Part shown: positions 9,275 to 17,619 of the stretch, piece after piece | Position numbering within the stretch: position 1 is the first letter of the stretch | Layout: each line of letters opens with the position of its first letter | Program-made: the position numbers and the translations under genes | NCBI GenBank assembly: GCA_018436725.1 | Contig: JAHDKT010000062.1 | Location: 1 to 64,000 of the forward strand | DNA: 64,000 nt | Direction: 5' to 3' | Origin: Synergistaceae bacterium | GTDB taxonomy: Bacteria > Synergistota > Synergistia > Synergistales > Aminobacteriaceae | Notes under the pieces: model-generated | The model's input: the letters and a program-made list of their open reading frames with translations, nothing else | Told to the model about the DNA's origin: nothing | Databases searched by the model: none

Positions 9275-10567
9275 GTGCTTGACTCCTTCAGGGATGCATT
9301 TCGACTTCCGGATCTTAAAAGAAGAATTCTCTTTACCCTGGGAGTGCTCCTGATCTTCAGGCTCGGAGCGCACGTACCGACCCCGGGGATCGACGCCGAG
9401 GCGATGTCGAGCCTCTTCGATCAGGGAGGCGTCCTTGGTTTCCTCGATATATTCGCGGGCGGAGCCCTCAGAAGGTTCAGCGTCTTCGCCCTCGGCGTCG
9501 CCCCGTACATCAACGCGAGCATCGTGATGCAGCTCCTTGTGGTGATCTTCCCCGCCCTCGAGAAAATGCAGAAGGAGGGCGAGGAGGGCCGCAAAAAGAT
9601 AGTCCAGTGGACTCGTCTCGCCGCAGTCGGTTTCGCGCTCGTCCAGGCCGTCGGCATGACGTTCTGGCTTCGCGGACTCGGTATTTTCAGCGGACATATT
9701 TTTGAAGGCGCGATCGTCGTGAGTACGGTCACGGCCGGTTCCATCGCCGTGATGTGGCTTGGCGAGGAAATCTCCGACCACGGTATCGGAAACGGAATCT
9801 CGCTTCTTATCTTCGCCGGAATCGTGGCGAGAGTGCCGGAGGCGATTATTCAGAGCTGGAACATGATCCGGCTCGGCGAGATGAACTTCCTCGTGCTGCT
9901 CCTGGCCCTTGCTCTCATGGTCGGCGTCATAGCGGGATGCATCATGCTTCAGGAGGGGCAACGCCGCCTTCCCGTGCAGTATGCGAAGCGGGTCGTCGGC
10001 AACAAGGTCTACGGCGGGCAAAGCACGTTCATTCCGCTGAAGGTGAATCAGGCCGGAGTCATCCCCATCATCTTCGCGTCGTCGGTGCTTCTCTTCCCGT
10101 ACTCGGTCGCGAAGTTCTTCTCCGGGGATATCGCGCTCTTCTTCCAGAGAATCTTCGGCCCCGGAAGCTTCGTCTATACGATATTTTATGTGCTCCTTAT
10201 CATCTTCTTCTCGTATTTCTACACGGCGGTCGTCTTCAACCCCGCCGATGTGGCGAACAACATGAAGAAGTACGGCGGCTTCATCCTCGGCATCCGCCCG
10301 GGAAAGCCGACGTCGGATTTCATCGAAAGGGTCATGAGCCGGATCACGCTCGCCGGAGCGGTTTTTCTCGCCTTCGTCGCGCTTGTGCCGAATCTTATGA
10401 CGCAGTTTATGGGAATCACGAGCTTCTACTTCGGAGGAACTGCGGTTCTCATCGTCGTCGGTGTGGCGCTCGACACGGTCCATCAGATCGAAGGCCAACT
10501 TCTAATGCGTCACTACGAAGGGATACTGAAACGCAAGGACAAGACCGGCGGCCTACTTCGATTCTAA
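9275..10567 (+). CDS. secY: Preprotein translocase subunit SecY
   Basis: A 430-residue protein with ten predicted membrane helices. The signatures LGVAPYINASIVMQLL (about residues 70-85) and GIGNGISLLIFAGI (about residues 170-185) are clear. SecY forms the protein-conducting channel with SecE and SecG, neither of which is in this window. It begins with GTG immediately after the rplO stop, with no intergenic base. The next gene is adk, the common arrangement. Confidence 0.97.
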   Translation: MLDSFRDAFRLPDLKRRILFTLGVLLIFRLGAHVPTPGIDAEAMSSLFDQGGVLGFLDIFAGGALRRFSVFALGVAPYINASIVMQLLVVIFPALEKMQKEGEEGRKKIVQWTRLAAVGFALVQAVGMTFWLRGLGIFSGHIFEGAIVVSTVTAGSIAVMWLGEEISDHGIGNGISLLIFAGIVARVPEAIIQSWNMIRLGEMNFLVLLLALALMVGVIAGCIMLQEGQRRLPVQYAKRVVGNKVYGGQSTFIPLKVNQAGVIPIIFASSVLLFPYSVAKFFSGDIALFFQRIFGPGSFVYTIFYVLLIIFFSYFYTAVVFNPADVANNMKKYGGFILGIRPGKPTSDFIERVMSRITLAGAVFLAFVALVPNLMTQFMGITSFYFGGTAVLIVVGVALDTVHQIEGQLLMRHYEGILKRKDKTGGLLRF

Positions 10568-10578
10568 GGAGAGAAAAA

Positions 10579-11235
10579 ATGCGGATAATTCTTCTAGGTT
10601 CACCTGGAGCGGGCAAGGGAACACTGGCGGCGGAAATCGAGCGAAAATATCCCGTTGCGCATATTTCCACTGGCGATATCTTCAGAGAGAACGTGAAGAA
10701 CAACACTCCACTTGGATTGGAAGCTCGAGCGTTTTTGGATTCGGGTCGGCTTGTGCCCGACGACATTGTTATTGCTATGATGGAGGATCGTCTGCGGGAG
10801 CCCGACTGCGAGAAGGGATTCATTCTCGACGGGTTTCCCCGCACCGTCCCTCAAGCGGAGGCTCTAGAAAAGATATTGGAAGAGCTGGACCTGAAACTCG
10901 ATGGAGTGGTCCTTCTCGATGTCGACGAGGAGACTGTGGTGCGTCGTCTTTCCGGCAGGAGAGTCTGCCGGAACTGCGGCGCCATATACAACCTCTTTTT
11001 CCGCCCCTCGTCGAAGGGGGATCTGTGCGAAAAATGCGGAGGAGAGGTCTATCAGCGCGAGGATGACAGGGAGGAAGTTGTTCGCAGCCGGCTTAAGGTG
11101 TTCTATGAACAGACGGCGCCCCTGATCGATTTTTACGGCGAGAAACATACGCTCTCGCGCCTTGCGGCGGATCGCAGCGGCCGGCACCACTCGCTTCTCG
11201 AAGATCTCGAACGGGCGGTCGGCATCTCCGAATGA
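10579..11235 (+). CDS. adk: Adenylate kinase, zinc-binding type
   Basis: The enzyme interconverts ATP + AMP and 2 ADP. The P-loop GSPGAGKGT is at residues 7-15 and the AMP-binding DGFPRT at 84-89. The lid contains four cysteines (C130, C133, C150, C153) in the zinc-type pattern common in Gram-positive and thermophilic bacteria. The ATG at 10579 follows AAGGAGAG and gives 218 residues; the frame is open far upstream through secY, but that part is not coding. Its stop overlaps map by four bases. Confidence 0.96.
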   Translation: MRIILLGSPGAGKGTLAAEIERKYPVAHISTGDIFRENVKNNTPLGLEARAFLDSGRLVPDDIVIAMMEDRLREPDCEKGFILDGFPRTVPQAEALEKILEELDLKLDGVVLLDVDEETVVRRLSGRRVCRNCGAIYNLFFRPSSKGDLCEKCGGEVYQREDDREEVVRSRLKVFYEQTAPLIDFYGEKHTLSRLAADRSGRHHSLLEDLERAVGISE

Positions 11236-12008
11236 TCACCTTGAAAAAAGAACAGGAACTCCTCCTTATGAGGAAAGCGGGCAGGATAGTGGCGAACGTG
11301 CTTGACATGATCGCCGGGATTGTTCGTCCGGGTGTATCCACTGCGGAGATCGACGAGGCTGCGGAGTCTCTCATAAAAAAATCCGGAGCCTCGCCCGCCT
11401 TCAAGGGGTACAGGGTTCCAGGGATAAAACAGCCGTTTCCCGGCACGGTCTGCGCTTCGATCAACTCGGAGATAGTCCACGGGATCCCAAGCCGCGACCG
11501 CCTTCTGGAGGAGGGCGACATCATCAGCATCGATGTCGGAGCCTGTTTTTCCGGATATTACGGCGACGCCGCATGTACTTACCCTGTGGGGGAGGTCAGC
11601 CCGACGAGAGAACGGTTGCTTTCAGTGACGAAGAAGAGCCTTGAAGACGCGATTCTCGCTGCGAGGGCGGGCAGGACGCTCGGCGATATCGGACACGCTG
11701 TGGAAAGTTGCGTAACGGCATGCGGATACGGTATTGTCCGCGACTACTCGGGGCACGGCATAGGCAAGCATCTGCACGAACCGCCCCAGATACCGAACTA
11801 CGGTCAGCCCGGAAGGGGGATCACCCTCAAAGCCGGGATGACGCTGGCCATCGAACCTATGGTGATGACCGGTTCGGAAGATGTTGTCACCGGAAACGAC
11901 CAATGGGTTGTGAGAACTGCCGACGGCTCGGATGCTGCTCATTTTGAAAAGTCGGTCCTCGTCCGTGACGGGGATCCGGAGATATTGACGCCGTGGGCAT
12001 GGGCCTGA
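11232..12008 (+). CDS. map: Methionine aminopeptidase, type I
   Basis: This 258-residue metalloprotease removes the initiator methionine. The metal ligands typical of type I enzymes are visible: D in ISIDVGACFSGYYGDA, the second D ten residues later, H in GHGIGKHLHEPP, and E in LAIEPM. It overlaps adk (ATGA) and is followed by the KOW gene, the same order as in many Firmicutes (secY-adk-map-KOW-infA). Confidence 0.96.
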   Translation: MITLKKEQELLLMRKAGRIVANVLDMIAGIVRPGVSTAEIDEAAESLIKKSGASPAFKGYRVPGIKQPFPGTVCASINSEIVHGIPSRDRLLEEGDIISIDVGACFSGYYGDAACTYPVGEVSPTRERLLSVTKKSLEDAILAARAGRTLGDIGHAVESCVTACGYGIVRDYSGHGIGKHLHEPPQIPNYGQPGRGITLKAGMTLAIEPMVMTGSEDVVTGNDQWVVRTADGSDAAHFEKSVLVRDGDPEILTPWAWA

Positions 12009-12421
12009 AAGAGCTAACCGATGGCGGGATGTGTGCAATTGGTCAAGTGGTCAGATCTCGGAAGGGAAAGGACGCCGGGAAATGGTACGTTGTAGTCGGC
12101 GTTTCGGAGGACTGCCGGCCATGCGGACGAACGCGGGAGGCGAGGATTCTGGTGGCGGACGGCAAAAAGTTCACCGTCGGAAGACCCAAGGCAAAAAACA
12201 TGATCCACCTCCAGCGGACGCGATGGGTCCTTGACGAAATTGCGAAGAGCATCCTGTCGAAGGGGACAGTCGACGCAGGAAGATTTCAGGCTCTGCTTAC
12301 GGGGCTTGCAGAAAAGAACAGTATCGGGGAGTCGGTCGGTCGCGCTCCGGGAAACGAAGCGTCCGGCGCCTCCTCCGGGGAGGATGAGGAGACCGCATGT
12401 CCAATAAAGACGAAGTCATAG
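11999..12421 (+). CDS. KOW-domain RNA-binding protein (L14e-like family)
   Basis: A small protein with a KOW-like N-terminal half ([20 protein letters not shown] near residues 14-33) and a basic middle, [20 protein letters not shown]. The C-terminal 50 residues look disordered. Proteins of this kind sit between map and infA in many Firmicutes and are annotated as KOW-domain or ribosomal L14e/L6e/L27e-like; their role is not firmly established. The gene overlaps map by 10 bases from ATG 11999 (GTG 11993 and ATG 12029 are alternatives) and overlaps infA by 25 bases. Confidence 0.8.
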   Translation: MGLKELTDGGMCAIGQVVRSRKGKDAGKWYVVVGVSEDCRPCGRTREARILVADGKKFTVGRPKAKNMIHLQRTRWVLDEIAKSILSKGTVDAGRFQALLTGLAEKNSIGESVGRAPGNEASGASSGEDEETACPIKTKS

Positions 12422-12618
12422 AAGTACGGGGAAAGGTGATCGAGCCGCTTCCGAACGCTATGTTCAAGGTGGAACTCGACAACGGACACAAGATACTCGC
12501 CCACGTGTCGGGAAAGATGCGGTTGCACTTCATCCGCATCCTCCCGGGAGACAGGGTTCTGGTGGAGATCTCTCCCTACGACCTGTCCAGGGGCAGAATC
12601 ATCTATAGATATAAATAA
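12397..12618 (+). CDS. infA: Translation initiation factor IF-1
   Basis: At 73 residues this is a typical IF-1 OB fold: [19 protein letters not shown], then [16 protein letters not shown] and [20 protein letters not shown]-1 binds the 30S A site during initiation. The reading frame starts inside the 3' end of the KOW gene. An apparent promoter lies just downstream of its stop. Confidence 0.97.
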   Translation: MSNKDEVIEVRGKVIEPLPNAMFKVELDNGHKILAHVSGKMRLHFIRILPGDRVLVEISPYDLSRGRIIYRYK

Positions 12619-12623
12619 GAGTA

Positions 12624-12652
12624 TTTTCATATTGTCCGATCTCCTGTATAAT
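12624..12652 (+). promoter_or_regulatory. Probable sigma-70-type promoter for the alpha group
   Basis: A TTTTCA box at 12624-12629 and a perfect TATAAT at 12647-12652 are separated by 17 bases. They lie in the 111-base gap between infA and rpmJ, the longest gap in the ribosomal cluster. This would let rpmJ to rplQ be transcribed independently of the upstream genes. The call rests on consensus match and position only. Confidence 0.65.
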
Positions 12653-12729
12653 AAACCGCTTGGAGAAAAGATATTTTCAGAAGCCCGGAGGGGCCTCTGT
12701 TTCAGTTCTTTCGGAGGAGCGTGGAATCC

Positions 12730-12855
12730 ATGAAAGTAAAACCATCGGTGAAGCCGATGTGCGAGTTTTGCCGGGTAATCCGGCGCAAGGGTGTCGTGCG
12801 GATTATCTGCAGCAGAAATCCCCGGCATAAGCAGAGACAGGGTGCAAGGAGGTAA
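12730..12855 (+). CDS. rpmJ: Large ribosomal subunit protein L36
   Basis: A 41-codon gene, [14 protein letters not shown] at the start and [11 protein letters not shown] at the end. The zinc ligands CEFC and C..H are kept, so this is the zinc-binding form. It is a few residues longer than the common 37-38, with CSRNPRH in place of the usual CENPKH and an extra ARR tail. The tail codons carry AAGGAGG, the ribosome-binding site of rpsM. GGAGGAGCG precedes its own ATG. Confidence 0.95.
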   Translation: MKVKPSVKPMCEFCRVIRRKGVVRIICSRNPRHKQRQGARR

Positions 12856-12861
12856 ACGCGA

Positions 12862-13239
12862 ATGGCCCGTATCGCCGGAGTTGATATTCCCCGCGAGAAG
12901 CGAGTGGAAATTGCGTTGACATACATTTTCGGAATAGGCCTTCCAACCTCGAAGAAGATCCTCGCCGTCACCGGAGTCAATCCCGACACGCGCGTGAAGG
13001 ATCTCACCGAGGAGGAGTCCCAGAAGCTTCGAAGAGAGATAGAGGACCACTACAAGGTGGAGGGCGACCTTCGCAGAGAGGTGTCCATGAACATCAAGCG
13101 TCTTATGGACATCGGCTGCTACAGAGGGCAGCGTCATAAGCTCGGCCTTCCGGTCCGCGGACAGAAGACCAAGACGAACGCGCGTACCCGTAAAGGCCCT
13201 CGCCGCACGGTGGCGGGCAAAAAGATGGCTACGAAGTAG
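12862..13239 (+). CDS. rpsM: Small ribosomal subunit protein S13
   Basis: The 125-residue product opens [19 protein letters not shown] and contains [11 protein letters not shown] and the C-terminal [20 protein letters not shown]13 sits in the 30S head and contacts the P-site tRNA. Its ribosome-binding site is inside the last codons of rpmJ, so the two are closely linked. Confidence 0.97.
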   Translation: MARIAGVDIPREKRVEIALTYIFGIGLPTSKKILAVTGVNPDTRVKDLTEEESQKLRREIEDHYKVEGDLRREVSMNIKRLMDIGCYRGQRHKLGLPVRGQKTKTNARTRKGPRRTVAGKKMATK

Positions 13240-13272
13240 CCTTCAGGATAGAGAACAAGGAGGCTGGAACAA

Positions 13273-13665
13273 GTGGCCAAGCGAACAGTCCGCAGAGGTA
13301 AGAAAAAGGAAAGAAAGAATATCAGCTACGGCGTAGCGCACATCTACTCCACATTCAACAACACCATCGTGTGCGTGAGCGACAAGGGCGGCAACGTTCT
13401 CGCCTGGGCTTCCGGCGGCAACGTCGGATTCAAGGGAACAAGAAAGTCCACTCCCTTCGCGGCGCAGATCGCCGCCTCCCAGGTCGCCAAAGCCGTTCAG
13501 GAACACGGAATGCAGGAGATCGACGTCGTCGTCAAGGGCCCCGGGCCCGGCCGTGAATCGGCCATCCGTTCGCTGCAGGCGGCAGGTCTGCAGGTCAACA
13601 TGATCAAGGATTCGACGCCCGTGCCCCACAACGGCTGCCGCCCGCCGAAGCGGCGCAGAGTCTAG
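13273..13665 (+). CDS. rpsK: Small ribosomal subunit protein S11
   Basis: This 130-residue protein has the S11 signatures [19 protein letters not shown] and the C-terminal [19 protein letters not shown]11 forms part of the 30S platform near the Shine-Dalgarno helix. It starts with GTG after AAGGAGG. The C-terminal NGCRP motif is universally conserved. Confidence 0.97.
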   Translation: MAKRTVRRGKKKERKNISYGVAHIYSTFNNTIVCVSDKGGNVLAWASGGNVGFKGTRKSTPFAAQIAASQVAKAVQEHGMQEIDVVVKGPGPGRESAIRSLQAAGLQVNMIKDSTPVPHNGCRPPKRRRV

Positions 13666-13698
13666 CCCGGGTATCGGTCAAGGAGGGAATTATTTCTT

Positions 13699-14331
13699 AT
13701 GAGCAGATATATCGGACCTGCGTGCCGTTTGTGCAAGGCGGAGGGCACGAAGCTCTTCCTCAAGGGAGACCGTTGCTACACCGCCAAGTGCGCCATCACC
13801 AAGAGCGAGGGCGCCACAGTGAAAGGAAAGAAGGGGCGTCCCCGTACCAAAGTCAGCGAGTACGGTATCCGTCTTCGTGAGAAACAGAAGCTTCGCCGCT
13901 TCTACGGAATGACCGAGTTGCAGTTCAAGCGCTTCTTCGAAATCGCGAACAACCAGTCGGGGCAGACGGGTCACAACTTCCTCAGCCTCCTCGAGCGCAG
14001 ATTGGACAACGTGGTTTACCGCCTCGGACTCGCCAACAGCAGAAAACAGGCCAGACAGCTCGTCATGCACGGTCATTTCCGCGTGAACGGGAAGCGCGTG
14101 GATATCCCCAGCTATCTCGTCGACAGCGGCGATGTCGTCGCCGTCATGGAAAAGAGCCGCGACGTCACGCTGATCAAGGAGAACGCGGAGGTTGCGACCG
14201 CGAGGAAAGCTCCCGAATGGCTCGAGTTCAACGCAGAAAAAATCGAAGGGAAGGTTCTTTCGCTCCCCAGCCGTGAGCAGATCGATGCGCCGGTGACCGA
14301 GCAGCTCGTCGTCGAGTTTTATGCCAGATAG
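13699..14331 (+). CDS. rpsD: Small ribosomal subunit protein S4
   Basis: A 210-residue S4 with the S4 RNA-binding domain [21 protein letters not shown] at about residues 95-115 and the following [17 protein letters not shown]. An N-terminal CRLCKAEG and a later CYTAKC suggest a zinc-binding N-terminus. S4 initiates 30S assembly and in E. coli represses the alpha operon. It lies before rpoA, as expected. Confidence 0.97.
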   Translation: MSRYIGPACRLCKAEGTKLFLKGDRCYTAKCAITKSEGATVKGKKGRPRTKVSEYGIRLREKQKLRRFYGMTELQFKRFFEIANNQSGQTGHNFLSLLERRLDNVVYRLGLANSRKQARQLVMHGHFRVNGKRVDIPSYLVDSGDVVAVMEKSRDVTLIKENAEVATARKAPEWLEFNAEKIEGKVLSLPSREQIDAPVTEQLVVEFYAR

Positions 14332-14342
14332 TGGCGTGAAAG

Positions 14343-15422
14343 GTGTTGGAAGCCTTGGATTATTTGCGGCCTGAGATCCGTATCGAGGAAAGCACCCCTA
14401 AATATGCGAAGGTTCTCATCGAACCGCTCGAGCGGGGATATGGAGCGACTCTGGGCAATTCTCTCAGAAGAGTTCTTCTCTCCTCGATCAAGGGTGCGGC
14501 CATCACGTCCGTCCGAATCGACGGCGTGCTCCATGAATTCAGCACCATACCCGGTGTTCTGGAAGATGTCATCGAAATTCTGTTGAATCTAAAACACATC
14601 CCTGTCCGTTCCTTCAGCCAGGAGGTTCGGGTGCTTCGGCTGGAGAAGGAAGGGGGCGGCCTCGTCACCGCCGGAGATATCCAGCCCGACAGCGAAGTGG
14701 AGTTCGTCGATCCCGAGGCCCCCATCTGCACGATGGAGGAGGGCGCCCGTTTCTCGATGGACATCTACGTGGAGCAGGGCGCCGGGTATGCATCTATGGA
14801 GCGCTCGCGCCCCCCGTATCTCCCAGTGGACGCGCTGCTTGTCGATGCGATCTTCTCTCCCGTCCTCAAAGTCAACTACGACGTAGAGGCTACGCGTGTA
14901 GGACAGCAGACCGACTATGAACGTCTCGTCCTTGAAATCTGGACGAACGGCGTCCACCACCCGGAGAATACTCTCTGCGAGGCGTCGAAAATACTGAAAA
15001 AATATTTCGGCGACATTGTGGAGGACATGGAAAAGCTCAACCCCGTGGAGCCGCGCGAACAAGAAGCCGCTCCCGGAGAAAGCGGATCCTCGGAGCCCGC
15101 GCCCGAGCGTCTTGCGGAGGAGGACGACTTCCTCTCGCGCCCGGTCAGGGATCTCGAACTCTCCATCCGGAGCGAGAACTGCCTTCTCCGAGGCGGAATC
15201 CAGACGATAGGCGACCTGATGAGCAAGACCAGGGAAGACCTTCTGAAAATCCGCAACCTGGGGAAAATATCCCTGAAGGAGATCGAGGAGAAGAAGGAGA
15301 AGCTCGGGAGCACCCTTGCGAGCGCGAAGAGCGAAGGCAAGCTCCGTGAGGGCGCCGGGGCGAAGGCGCCCAAGAACGACGAGAAAACGCAAAAAGACGA
15401 AGTAGAATCAAAGGAGGAGTAA
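14343..15422 (+). CDS. rpoA: RNA polymerase alpha subunit
   Basis: At 359 residues it is slightly longer than the usual 310-340. The N-terminal dimerisation domain shows LEPLERGYGATLGNSLRRVL. The C-terminal domain that binds UP elements and activators shows LSIRSENCLLRGGIQTIGDL. An acidic linker of about 30 residues and a lysine-rich tail account for the extra length. The start is uncertain: GTG 14343 has almost no spacing from AAAGG, while TTG 14355 would have about ten bases. Confidence 0.95.
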   Translation: MLEALDYLRPEIRIEESTPKYAKVLIEPLERGYGATLGNSLRRVLLSSIKGAAITSVRIDGVLHEFSTIPGVLEDVIEILLNLKHIPVRSFSQEVRVLRLEKEGGGLVTAGDIQPDSEVEFVDPEAPICTMEEGARFSMDIYVEQGAGYASMERSRPPYLPVDALLVDAIFSPVLKVNYDVEATRVGQQTDYERLVLEIWTNGVHHPENTLCEASKILKKYFGDIVEDMEKLNPVEPREQEAAPGESGSSEPAPERLAEEDDFLSRPVRDLELSIRSENCLLRGGIQTIGDLMSKTREDLLKIRNLGKISLKEIEEKKEKLGSTLASAKSEGKLREGAGAKAPKNDEKTQKDEVESKEE

Positions 15423-15426
15423 TTCC

Positions 15427-15780
15427 ATGAGACACCGTATGGATAACCGGACCCTCGGCCGGTATGGCAGTCATAGAATGGCCATGTTGTCCAACATGGC
15501 GGCCAGCCTGTTCCTCGAGGAGAACATCACCACGACGCTTATCCGGGCGAAGGAACTCCGCAGATTCGCCGAGCGTCTGATTACTCGGGCGAAGGGCGGA
15601 ACGGTGCATGACCGCAGAATCGTGCGTACGAAGATGGCGCACAAAGAAGCGGCGATCAAGCTCTTCGACGACATCGCGAAGAGGTACGTGAACCGGCCCG
15701 GCGGATACACCCGAATCGTCAAGACGGGATTCCGCGCGGGCGACAGCGCTCCCATGGCGGTCATATCCCTGGTGGATTGA
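15427..15780 (+). CDS. rplQ: Large ribosomal subunit protein L17
   Basis: The 117-residue protein begins MRHRMDNRTLGRYGSHRMAM and shows LFLEENITTTLIRAKELRR, the standard L17 pattern, with a C-terminal RAGDSAPMAVISLVD. It sits near the exit tunnel. AAAGGAGGAG precedes the ATG. It ends the ribosomal run and is followed after 13 bases by the ECF transporter genes. Confidence 0.97.
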   Translation: MRHRMDNRTLGRYGSHRMAMLSNMAASLFLEENITTTLIRAKELRRFAERLITRAKGGTVHDRRIVRTKMAHKEAAIKLFDDIAKRYVNRPGGYTRIVKTGFRAGDSAPMAVISLVD

Positions 15781-15793
15781 TGACCCCGAGTTT

Positions 15794-16762
15794 ATGAAGA
15801 CGGATTCCAGGATGGTATGCGAACTCCGGGATGTGACGTACGTCTATCCCGGAGGAGCGTCGGGACGAGTTCCCGGAGGAGCGTCGGGGCAAGTTCACGG
15901 AGGAGCGTCGGAAAAGGAAAGTCAAAAGTCCGGCGCCTTCTCGGGAAAAGAACCTCCGGAGTCGTCCGAAGCCGCTTCCCGGCCCGGACACCCGGCGCTC
16001 TCCGGTATCACGCTTCAGGTACGCGAGGGCGAATGGCTCGCGCTTCTCGGGAGCAACGGATCGGGCAAATCGACCCTGGCGAAACATCTGAACGCCCTGC
16101 TGACCCCGACGCAGGGCGATTGTACTGTTTTCGGCATGTCGACGAAAGATCCTCGGAACATCTTTTCGATTCGCAGCGCCGTCTCCATGGTCTTTCAAAA
16201 CCCTGAGAATCAGATCGTCGGCACAGTGGTCGAGGAGGATGCCGCGTTCGGCCCGGAGAATCAGGGGCTTCCGTCGTCGGAGATCGAGCTTCGCGTCGAA
16301 CGGGCCCTCCGTGCCGCCGGTCTTTTCGAGAAGCGAAAAAAACCCACCTATACGCTTTCGGGTGGCGAAAAACAGCGCCTTGCCGTTGCAGGAGCGCTTG
16401 CAATGGACACGCCCTGCCTTGTTCTCGACGAACCGACTGCGATGCTCGACCCCCAGGGGCGTCATGAGTTGCTCGAAATACTTCGCTCTCTGCATGAAGG
16501 AGGAAAGACTATTGTCTCCATCACCCATCGGCTGGAAGAGATTCCGTACTGCGACCGCGCGGTCGTCCTCGTGGAGGGAAGGATCGCGTGGGAGGGCGCC
16601 GTCCCTTCTCTTTTCACACAGAGCGAGTCTTTCAGAAAGTGGGGGTTGGACGCTCCTCCGCTCGTCTCCCTCTGGAAGGAACTGCGCGCGGAGACGCCCC
16701 TCTCTCTCCCCGAAGTTCCGACGCTCTCCGGAATGACCGACGCGCTATGTCGATTACAGTAG
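15794..16762 (+). CDS. ecfA1: ECF transporter ATP-binding protein EcfA1
   Basis: An ABC ATPase of the energy-coupling factor family, which powers uptake of vitamins and metal ions with EcfA2, EcfT and separate substrate-binding S proteins. Walker A is GSNGSGKST (residues 86-94), the Q loop is in FQNPENQ, the signature is LSGGEKQR, and Walker B is CLVLDEPTAM. At 322 residues it exceeds the usual ~280 because of a ~45-residue insert (about residues 20-66) after the A-loop YVYP, made partly of GGAS repeats. The ribosome-binding site is weak. Confidence 0.93.
   Translation: MKTDSRMVCELRDVTYVYPGGASGRVPGGASGQVHGGASEKESQKSGAFSGKEPPESSEAASRPGHPALSGITLQVREGEWLALLGSNGSGKSTLAKHLNALLTPTQGDCTVFGMSTKDPRNIFSIRSAVSMVFQNPENQIVGTVVEEDAAFGPENQGLPSSEIELRVERALRAAGLFEKRKKPTYTLSGGEKQRLAVAGALAMDTPCLVLDEPTAMLDPQGRHELLEILRSLHEGGKTIVSITHRLEEIPYCDRAVVLVEGRIAWEGAVPSLFTQSESFRKWGLDAPPLVSLWKELRAETPLSLPEVPTLSGMTDALCRLQ
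15851..15911 (+). repeat. Three-copy 24-bp in-frame tandem repeat inside ecfA1
   Basis: The 13-mer GGAGGAGCGTCGG starts at 15851, 15875 and 15899, a strict 24-base period. The units encode GGASGRVP, GGASGQVH and GGASEKES. The period is a multiple of three, so copy-number change would keep the frame. The repeat lies in a surface loop of an otherwise conserved ATPase. Confidence 0.9.
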
Positions 16763-17619
16763 CAAACCTGTCGCATACCTATCATCCGGGGACGCCGCTC
16801 GAAACGAAGGCTCTGGAGGATGTCTCTCTCGAATGCAGGCGCGGCGAATGGCTCTCCATAGTCGGACACACCGGCAGCGGCAAATCGACGCTTGCGCAGC
16901 ACCTGAACGGAATTCTCCTTCCCGAAAAAGGGGCCGTGCGCGTCGACGGAATGGAAGTCCGGGAGAAAAGCCCGCATCTGCGGGAGGTTCGCCGATCGGT
17001 CGGACTTGTCTTTCAATATCCCGAACAGCAGCTCTTCGCCGAGAACGTCATGGAGGAGATCTCCTTCGCTCCACGGAACTGGGGCGTACAGGAAGAGCGC
17101 ATCGCCGCTCTCGCTTCGTCCTCGCTGTCGCTTGCGGGACTCGACGAAAGCTATCTCTCCCGGAGTCCGTTCCACCTCTCCGGAGGCGAAAAACGGAAGG
17201 TCGCGATAGCTTCCGTGCTCGCCGGAGCGCCTTCGTACCTCGTCCTCGACGAACCCACCGCAGGTCTTGACTCCTGGTCGCGCAGGGAACTCGTCTCGCT
17301 TCTCGTCAGACTGAAGGGGGAGGGGTTGGGTATCGTCCTCGTCACGCACGACCTCGACATCGCGCTCCAGTTCAGCGATTGCATCCTTATGCTCGACCGA
17401 GGCCGACGCGTCGTGATGGACGCTCCGAGAAAAGTTATGGAGCATCTCCGGTCGCATCCCGTATCCGGACTCCATCTCCCGGAGATCGCCGCGCTCTCCG
17501 CTGCGATCAAAAACACCGAACCTTCCGCTCCGCTCACCTGGGATTGGAAAGAGTTGAAACGGTGGGTAGTTCGCCGGACGGTTTCCGGAGAAGTTCACCT
17601 GCCAGGAGGCGACGTATGA
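16747..17619 (+). CDS. ecfA2: ECF transporter ATP-binding protein EcfA2
   Basis: The second ATPase of the ECF module. Walker A is GHTGSGKST (residues 40-48), the Q loop is in FQYPEQQ, the signature is LSGGEKRK, Walker B is YLVLDEPTAG, and the switch histidine is in VTHD. ATG 16747 gives 290 residues, the normal length; it overlaps the end of ecfA1 by 16 bases, so the genes are probably translationally coupled. It would pair with EcfA1 as a heterodimer. Confidence 0.94.
   Translation: MSITVANLSHTYHPGTPLETKALEDVSLECRRGEWLSIVGHTGSGKSTLAQHLNGILLPEKGAVRVDGMEVREKSPHLREVRRSVGLVFQYPEQQLFAENVMEEISFAPRNWGVQEERIAALASSSLSLAGLDESYLSRSPFHLSGGEKRKVAIASVLAGAPSYLVLDEPTAGLDSWSRRELVSLLVRLKGEGLGIVLVTHDLDIALQFSDCILMLDRGRRVVMDAPRKVMEHLRSHPVSGLHLPEIAALSAAIKNTEPSAPLTWDWKELKRWVVRRTVSGEVHLPGGDV

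Noticed and set aside
8579-10498. 639-residue minus-strand open frame over rplO-secY
   Set aside because: It covers conserved genes on the other strand and is low-complexity, rich in E, D, H and R, as expected for the reverse of secY.
15851-15911. 24-bp repeat considered as a CRISPR array
   Set aside because: Only three direct units without unique spacers, in frame within ecfA1.
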